From positions 1 through 9,059 of the forward strand of contig QAMX01000157.1 in the NCBI GenBank assembly GCA_003149835.1: DNA of 9,059 bases, written 5' to 3'. Source of the stretch: Clostridiales bacterium (lineage in GTDB: Bacteria > Bacillota > Clostridia > Oscillospirales > QAMX01). Shown piece by piece: positions 5,107-9,059 of the stretch; position 1 is the first letter of the stretch; the number at the start of each line of letters is the position of its first letter. The position numbers were made by a program, and so were the translations under genes. The notes under the pieces are model-generated. The model was not told the DNA's origin. It did no database searches and saw only the letters and a program-made list of their open reading frames with translations.

Positions 5107-7221
5107 ATGATCACGAAAATGCAGTTCAATACGCGCTCCTTTCAAACCGAGATCGGCGGCCGTACAATGACCGTCGAGACCGGCAAAATGGCCGGCCTCG
5201 CCAACGGCAGCTGCCTCGTCCGTTACGGCGAAACCGTCGTGCTCGTCACGGCGACGGCTTCGGAAAAGCCGCGCGACGGCATCGACTTTTTCCCGCTCAG
5301 CGTCGATTATGAGGAGAAGCTTTACGCCGTCGGCCACATTCCCGGCTCCTGGCAGCGGCGCGAGGGCCGCCCGAGCGAAAAGGCCATCCTCACCTCCCGC
5401 GTTATCGACCGGCCGATCCGCCCCCTCTTCCCCAAGGATATGCGCAACGACGTCTGTATTTCCTGCACCGTGCTGTCGGCCGATCAGGACAATTCCCCGG
5501 AGATCTGCGCCATGATCGGCACCTCGATCGCCCTCTCCATCTCCGACATCCCGTGGGCCGGCCCGATCGGCGGCCTCAACATCGGCTATGTTGACGGGCA
5601 CTTTGTCGTCAACCCCAACGAGAAGGAGCGCGCCGCCAGCACGCTGGCGCTCACCGTCGCCGCGTCCGCGCAGAAGGTCGTCATGATCGAGGCCGGCGCC
5701 AGCGAGATCCCCGAGGAGGTCATGTATAACGCCATCATGCTCGCCCACCAGGAGATCAAGCCCATCTGCGCCTTTATCGCCGGCATCGCCGCCGAGATCG
5801 GCAAGCCGAAGTTCTCCTACCCCGCCGTCAACGTCCCCGAAGAGCTCTACGACGCCCTCAAAAACAGCTATATCGAAGACGTCCGCTACTGCATGGACAC
5901 CGACGACAAGACCGTGCGCGACGCGCGCCTTGCCGAGCTGAAAGACCGCATCGCCGAAAAATACGGCGATGAATATACCGAAAATACCGCCGTTTTCGGC
6001 GAATGCCTCTACAAGCTGCAAAAATACGTCGTCCGCCGCTGGCTGCTCGACGATCAGAAGCGCGTCGACGGCCGCCGTATGGATCAGGTGCGTCCGCTCG
6101 CCGCCGAGGTCGGCCTGCTGCCCCGCGTCCACGGTTCCGGCATGTTTACGCGCGGCCAGACTCAGGTTCTGACCTCCTGCACGCTCGGCACCGTCGCGGA
6201 CTATCAGATGCTCGACGGGATCTCCACAGAGACGACGAAGCGCTATATGCACCATTACAACTTCCCCGGATACAGCGTCGGCGAGGCCAAGCCGAACCGC
6301 AGCCCCGGCCGCCGCGAAATCGGCCACGGCGCTTTGGCCGAGCGCGCGCTCGAACCGGTGATTCCGACCGAAGAGGAATTCCCCTACTGCATCCGCCTCG
6401 TCTCCGAAGTGCTCTCCTCCAACGGCTCAACCTCTCAGGGCTCCATCTGCGGCTCAACGCTCGCACTGATGGACGCGGGCGTGCCCATCAAGGCGCCTGT
6501 CGCCGGTATCTCCTGCGGCCTGATCACCGAGGGCGAACGCTGGATGGTCTTCACCGATATTCAGGGCGTCGAGGACTTCTTCGGCGATATGGACTTCAAG
6601 GTCGCCGGTACGCATAAGGGCATTACCGCCATTCAGATGGACTTGAAAATCGACGGCCTGACGCCGGAAATCATCAAAGAGGCGCTGCGCCAGACGCGCG
6701 TCGCCAGGCTTGAAATTCTCGATCAGATTATGCTTCCCTGCATTCCCGCGCCGCGCCCCGAGCTTTCCAAATACGCGCCGAAAATGCTGCAAATGCAGAT
6801 CGACGTCGACAAGATCCGCGAGGTCATCGGCAAGGGCGGCAGCGTGATTCAGAAAATCGTCGCCGACACCGGCGCGAAGATCGACATCGAGGAGGACGGC
6901 CGCGTCTTTATCGCCAGCAGCGACATCGAGGCCTGCCGCGCCGCCTACAACACCATCAGCGCCATCGTGCTCGACCCGCAGCCGGGTCAGGTCTTCTATG
7001 GCAAAGTGACGCGCCTGATGCAGTTCGGCGCCTTTGTCGAGATCGCTCCGGGCAAGGAAGGGCTCGTTCACATCTCCAAACTCGCCAAACAGCGCGTCGC
7101 GCGCGTTGAAGACGTCTGCAACGTCGGCGATATGCTCTGGGTGGTCGTCACCGAAATCGACGAAAAAGGGCGCCTGAATCTCTCGCACAAGGACGCTGTC
7201 CCGCCCGCAGACGCCCAGTAA
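5107..7221 (+). CDS. pnp: Polynucleotide phosphorylase (PNPase)
   Basis: A 704-residue cytosolic 3'-to-5' exoribonuclease that degrades RNA by phosphorolysis, releasing nucleoside diphosphates, and can run in reverse to add tails. It acts as a trimeric ring, often with a helicase or RNase Y/E. Domains in order: first RNase PH core (about 10-145, with FFPLSVDYEEKLYAVG), alpha-helical linker (about 150-300), second RNase PH core (about 315-540), KH domain (about 560-620, GKGG loop at 575-578) and S1 domain (about 625-697). Active-site residues are intact: the phosphate-binding Ser441-Thr-Ser443 in SNGSTSQGS, and Asp490, Asp496 and Lys498 in the EDFFGDMDFK block. Length is normal. The ATG follows AAGGA at 7-nt spacing. 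It probably shares transcription with rpsO through the structured spacer. Confidence 0.98.
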   Translation: MITKMQFNTRSFQTEIGGRTMTVETGKMAGLANGSCLVRYGETVVLVTATASEKPRDGIDFFPLSVDYEEKLYAVGHIPGSWQRREGRPSEKAILTSRVIDRPIRPLFPKDMRNDVCISCTVLSADQDNSPEICAMIGTSIALSISDIPWAGPIGGLNIGYVDGHFVVNPNEKERAASTLALTVAASAQKVVMIEAGASEIPEEVMYNAIMLAHQEIKPICAFIAGIAAEIGKPKFSYPAVNVPEELYDALKNSYIEDVRYCMDTDDKTVRDARLAELKDRIAEKYGDEYTENTAVFGECLYKLQKYVVRRWLLDDQKRVDGRRMDQVRPLAAEVGLLPRVHGSGMFTRGQTQVLTSCTLGTVADYQMLDGISTETTKRYMHHYNFPGYSVGEAKPNRSPGRREIGHGALAERALEPVIPTEEEFPYCIRLVSEVLSSNGSTSQGSICGSTLALMDAGVPIKAPVAGISCGLITEGERWMVFTDIQGVEDFFGDMDFKVAGTHKGITAIQMDLKIDGLTPEIIKEALRQTRVARLEILDQIMLPCIPAPRPELSKYAPKMLQMQIDVDKIREVIGKGGSVIQKIVADTGAKIDIEEDGRVFIASSDIEACRAAYNTISAIVLDPQPGQVFYGKVTRLMQFGAFVEIAPGKEGLVHISKLAKQRVARVEDVCNVGDMLWVVVTEIDEKGRLNLSHKDAVPPADAQ

Positions 7222-7237
7222 ATCCATTTTTGTATCC

Positions 7238-7300
7238 AACAGGGGCGGAGGGTTCTGTTTCGACGGGAAACAGGCTGTCCGCCTCTGTTTCTTCGTTTGT
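7238..7300 (+). terminator. Two-tier hairpin downstream of pnp, likely terminator
   Basis: An outer 12-bp stem (AACAGGGGCGGA, 7238-7249; TCCGCCTCTGTT, 7278-7289; one G-U pair) encloses an inner perfect 7-bp hairpin CTGTTTC-(5 nt)-GAAACAG (7255-7273). A T-rich tail follows (CTGTTTCTTCGTTTG). It begins 16 bp past the pnp stop and should end or attenuate the rpsO-pnp transcript. The tail is interrupted by C and G, so read-through into the next gene is possible. Confidence 0.65.
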
Positions 7301-7391
7301 CCGTCGGTCAGGCGTCCCGCTTTTCTCCGCCCGCTGCCGCTTTGGCCCGTCCGCCCGCTTTGCCCACATTCCAAACAGAAAAGAGATTTCT

Positions 7392-8291
7392 ATGTATCAC
7401 AACGTGCTCGACACCATCGGCAATACGCCGCTCGTCCCCATCAACCATATGTCCCCCAACCCCAACGTCCAGATTTTCGCCAAGCTGGAGGGCTTTAACC
7501 CGACCGGCAGCATCAAGGACCGCATCGCTCTGCGCATGGTTGAGCAGGCGGAGGCGGACGGCAGCCTGACGCCCGGAAAAACCATCATCGAGGCCACCAG
7601 CGGCAACACCGGCATCGGCCTCGCCATGATCGGCACGGTCAAGGGCTATGAGGTCGTCATCGTCATGAGCGAAGCGGTTTCCATCGAGCGCCGCCGCATG
7701 ATCGAGGCGTTCGGCGGCCGGATCGTCCTCACGCCCGCCGGCGAGGGCACCGACGGCGCCATCCGCAGGACAGCCGAGCTGATCGCCGAAAACCCTGAAA
7801 AATACTTTAACCCCAACCAATTTACCAACGTCTACAACAAGCTTGCGCATTACAAAACCACCGCCGAGGAGATCTGGCGGCAGACCAACGGCACGCTGAC
7901 GCATTTCGTCTCCGCTCTCGGCACCTCCGGCACGCTGATGGGCGTGGGCATGGGGCTGAAAGAGAAAAATCCCGCCGTTCAGATCGTCGAGGCGCAGCCC
8001 GTGCGCGGCCACTACATACAGGGCCTGAAAAACATGCAGGAGGCCATCGTTCCGGAAATCTACGACCCGTATTCCATCGATATTTCCATCTCCATCGAGA
8101 GCGAAGCCGCGTTTGAGATGTCGCGCCAGATCGTCAAAAACGAGGGCATTTTCGTCGGCATGAGCAGCGGCGCGGCCATGTTCGCCGCCATTGAGGTCGC
8201 CAAAACGCTGGACAGCGGCAAAATCGTCGTCATTTTTCCCGACCGCGGCGAAAAATACCTGAGTACCAAGCTGTTTCAGGTGAGCGAATAG
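7392..8291 (+). CDS. Cysteine synthase family protein (O-acetylserine sulfhydrylase, CysK/CysM type)
   Basis: A 299-residue PLP enzyme of fold type II, expected to make cysteine from O-acetylserine (or another activated serine) and sulfide in the cytosol. It shows the IGNTPLV start motif, NPTGSIKDR with the PLP-binding Lys42, the substrate-carboxylate loop TSGNTG (69-74), the PLP phosphate-binding GTSGT (177-181) and the C-terminal PDRGEKYLS (283-291). The PDRG form is more like CysM than CysK, where a Ser usually contacts the PLP pyridine nitrogen, and the stretch after IVEAQPV is short. I therefore do not choose between the symbols. The ATG at 7392 is chosen because homology begins at MYHNVLDTIG; the frame is open further upstream but that part is non-homologous spacer. 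The ribosome binding site is weak (AAAGAGA, 5 nt upstream). No clear promoter or cysteine T-box is visible in the 170-bp spacer. Confidence 0.93.
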   Translation: MYHNVLDTIGNTPLVPINHMSPNPNVQIFAKLEGFNPTGSIKDRIALRMVEQAEADGSLTPGKTIIEATSGNTGIGLAMIGTVKGYEVVIVMSEAVSIERRRMIEAFGGRIVLTPAGEGTDGAIRRTAELIAENPEKYFNPNQFTNVYNKLAHYKTTAEEIWRQTNGTLTHFVSALGTSGTLMGVGMGLKEKNPAVQIVEAQPVRGHYIQGLKNMQEAIVPEIYDPYSIDISISIESEAAFEMSRQIVKNEGIFVGMSSGAAMFAAIEVAKTLDSGKIVVIFPDRGEKYLSTKLFQVSE

Positions 8292-8316
8292 ACCGGCCGC
8301 CGTTTTTGAAAGCTTT

Positions 8317-8363
8317 CGCCCCGCCTGCAAAATAGGAACTCCTGTTTTGCAGGCGGGGCGTTT
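8317..8363 (+). terminator. Terminator between convergent genes, after the cysteine synthase gene
   Basis: A perfect 16-bp inverted repeat (8317-8332 and 8345-8360) begins 25 bp past the stop codon, with an inner AGG/CCT pairing inside the 12-nt loop. The plus-strand tail is only TTTGAC, so termination may rely on stem strength. A second small hairpin, TTTGAC-TCC-GTCAAA (8361-8375), abuts it. Confidence 0.75.
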
Positions 8364-8436
8364 GACTCCGTCAAAAAATTCAGATCGAAACATGCGGGCC
8401 GCCCTAAAAAGACAAAGCTCGGCAACGCCGCCGCGT

Positions 8437-8468
8437 AAAAAGCTCAGCCGGCCGGAGCGGCCGGCTGA
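8437..8468 (-). terminator. Intrinsic terminator of the XRE regulator gene
   Basis: A perfect 11-bp GC-rich stem (TCAGCCGGCCG, 8444-8454; CGGCCGGCTGA, 8458-8468) with a 3-nt loop lies 8 bp past the stop codon. On the minus strand it is followed by GC and then five T (8441-8437). Position, stem and T run all fit a Rho-independent terminator. Confidence 0.85.
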
Positions 8469-8476
8469 CGCGGCGC

Positions 8477-9022
8477 TTATCGTTTCCTCGTCTGATACAT
8501 GCCGGCCACAGAAGCCGCCAGAACCGCCAAAGCCAGGAAAATCCCGATTTCATTGACGCGGACAGCCGATACCAAAACCACTTCCGGACCGGCCGCGCCG
8601 CCCGTCAGGGAAATCGCCGCATTGACTCCGGACGGCAGCAGCGCGCGCAGCCGAAGCAGAGGGATGAACTGCACCGCCATATAAATCAGAACAGCGGTCA
8701 GCCCCGTTATCGATACGGCCCTGAATCTCTTCCGCTTTTTCTCCGCGTTTTTGGCCAGCTCCTCATTGATCCTCGACAGCTTTTCCGAAATGGCCTGAAT
8801 CATATCGGCGTCTTGGGATACGTCAAGCGTCTCTCCCAATAAAACCGAAACGGGCGTTTCCAGCTGGTCGGATATGCGAATCAGCATTTCCGAATCCGGA
8901 ACCGACAGCCCTTTCTCCCATTTTGAAACCGTCTGCCTGACAACGTGCAGCCTCGATGCCAGCTCCTCCTGCGACAGTTCCTTGGCCTTGCGAATTTGCT
9001 TCAAATTTTCAGATAACATCAT
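8477..9022 (-). CDS. XRE-family helix-turn-helix regulator with two C-terminal membrane segments
   Basis: A 181-residue protein joining a DNA-binding domain to a membrane anchor. Residues about 5-62 form an HTH_3 (Cro/C1-type) domain: LSQEELASRLHVVRQTVSKWEKG gives the two DNA-reading helices and VPDSEMLIRISDQLETPVSVLLGE completes the fold. Residues 70-100 are charged and probably a helical linker ending in a Lys/Arg-rich cluster (AEKKRKRFR) that should sit at the inner membrane face. Hydrophobic segments lie at about 103-123 and 159-176, with a short loop between. Ligand and targets are unknown. Two adjacent ATGs (9022-9020 and 9019-9017) follow GGAGG at 4 and 7 nt; the second has the better spacing and would give 180 residues. 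The gene is convergent with the cysteine synthase gene and has its own terminator. A palindrome at the start suggests self-regulation. Confidence 0.92.
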   Translation of the reverse strand: MMLSENLKQIRKAKELSQEELASRLHVVRQTVSKWEKGLSVPDSEMLIRISDQLETPVSVLLGETLDVSQDADMIQAISEKLSRINEELAKNAEKKRKRFRAVSITGLTAVLIYMAVQFIPLLRLRALLPSGVNAAISLTGGAAGPEVVLVSAVRVNEIGIFLALAVLAASVAGMYQTRKR

Positions 9023-9047
9023 AAATCCTCCCGTGCGAATTTATGAT
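9018..9047 (-). promoter_or_regulatory. Inverted repeat over the start of the XRE gene, candidate operator
   Basis: ATCATAAA (9018-9025) and TTTATGAT (9040-9047) are a perfect 8-bp inverted repeat with 14 nt between, so the half-sites are 22 bp (about two helical turns) apart. The ribosome binding site GGAGG (9027-9031) lies between them and the start codons lie in one arm. On the minus strand TATCAT or TATCCT in the other arm could be a -10 box; the -35 would be at or beyond the window edge. It may be an operator for self-repression or an mRNA hairpin that hides the start codon. Confidence 0.4.
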
Positions 9048-9059
9048 AGGATACCACTG

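Noticed and set aside
5089..6327. 412-codon open frame antisense to pnp, and similar long frames at 6454-7374 and 7308-8393
   Set aside because: All lie opposite conserved genes and translate to Ala/Gly/Asp/Val-rich strings produced by third-position GC bias on the opposite strand.
7230..7391. Upstream extension of the cysteine synthase frame by 54 codons
   Set aside because: Family homology begins at the ATG at 7392, and the extension runs through the nested hairpin after pnp.
7222..7391. Cysteine T-box or other riboswitch ahead of the cysteine synthase gene
   Set aside because: No T-box sequence (UGGNACCGCG-like) or specifier arrangement is visible, and the spacer is mostly a hairpin followed by a pyrimidine-rich run.
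4358..8305. Shared 11-mer GGCCGCCGTTT just after the lipoprotein stop (4358-4368) and the cysteine synthase stop (8295-8305)
   Set aside because: In 9 kb of GC-biased DNA several repeated 11-mers are expected by chance, and the flanks do not match.
1..9059. Mobile element, phage, defence system or CRISPR array
   Set aside because: All supported genes are housekeeping or common accessory types with uniform base composition; no transposase, integrase, direct-repeat array or terminal repeats were seen.

Overview
The window looks like ordinary chromosomal DNA from a GC-rich member of the Clostridia (Bacillota), possibly a gut Oscillospiraceae-like lineage. The evidence is the rpsO-pnp gene pair, a Firmicutes-style XRE regulator with the VVRQTVSKWEKG helix, strong AAGGAGG-type ribosome binding sites, SigA-type promoters in short AT-rich islands, TTG start codons, and a third-position GC/CG bias in every gene. 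The lineage is inferred from style; no 16S or other marker is present. I see no transposase, integrase, phage gene, CRISPR array, tRNA or rRNA.

Layout. Positions 1-471 hold no supportable gene, only the terminator of dcd. Three minus-strand genes follow, transcribed right to left: a cupin protein (2940-2593), a MATE-family efflux transporter (2464-1082) and dcd, a dCTP deaminase (1023-472). The cupin gene has its own SigA promoter (about 3042-3014) and a 15-bp hairpin terminator. The transporter and dcd are 58 bp apart and may share a transcript. The AT-rich spacer 2941-3309 holds two divergent promoters; the rightward one serves a lipoprotein of unknown function (3310-4344).

The right half is the core RNA block: rpsO (ribosomal protein S15, 4609-4875) behind its own promoter and a 120-nt leader, then pnp (polynucleotide phosphorylase, 5107-7221). 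The 231-nt rpsO-pnp spacer can fold into three or four hairpins, as expected if the pnp leader is a processing and autoregulation site. Downstream are a cysteine synthase family gene (7392-8291) and, convergent to it, an XRE regulator with two C-terminal membrane segments (9022-8477). A cluster of hairpin terminators separates these last two.

Functions. S15 and PNPase link translation with RNA turnover. Dcd supplies dUTP or dUMP for thymidylate synthesis. Cysteine synthase makes cysteine from an activated serine and sulfide. The transporter, lipoprotein, cupin and membrane-anchored regulator are accessory envelope or stress-type genes with unknown ligands. I found no convincing new multi-gene system. 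The most interesting items are RNA and DNA structures in the leaders, the unassigned lipoprotein, and the palindrome over the XRE start.
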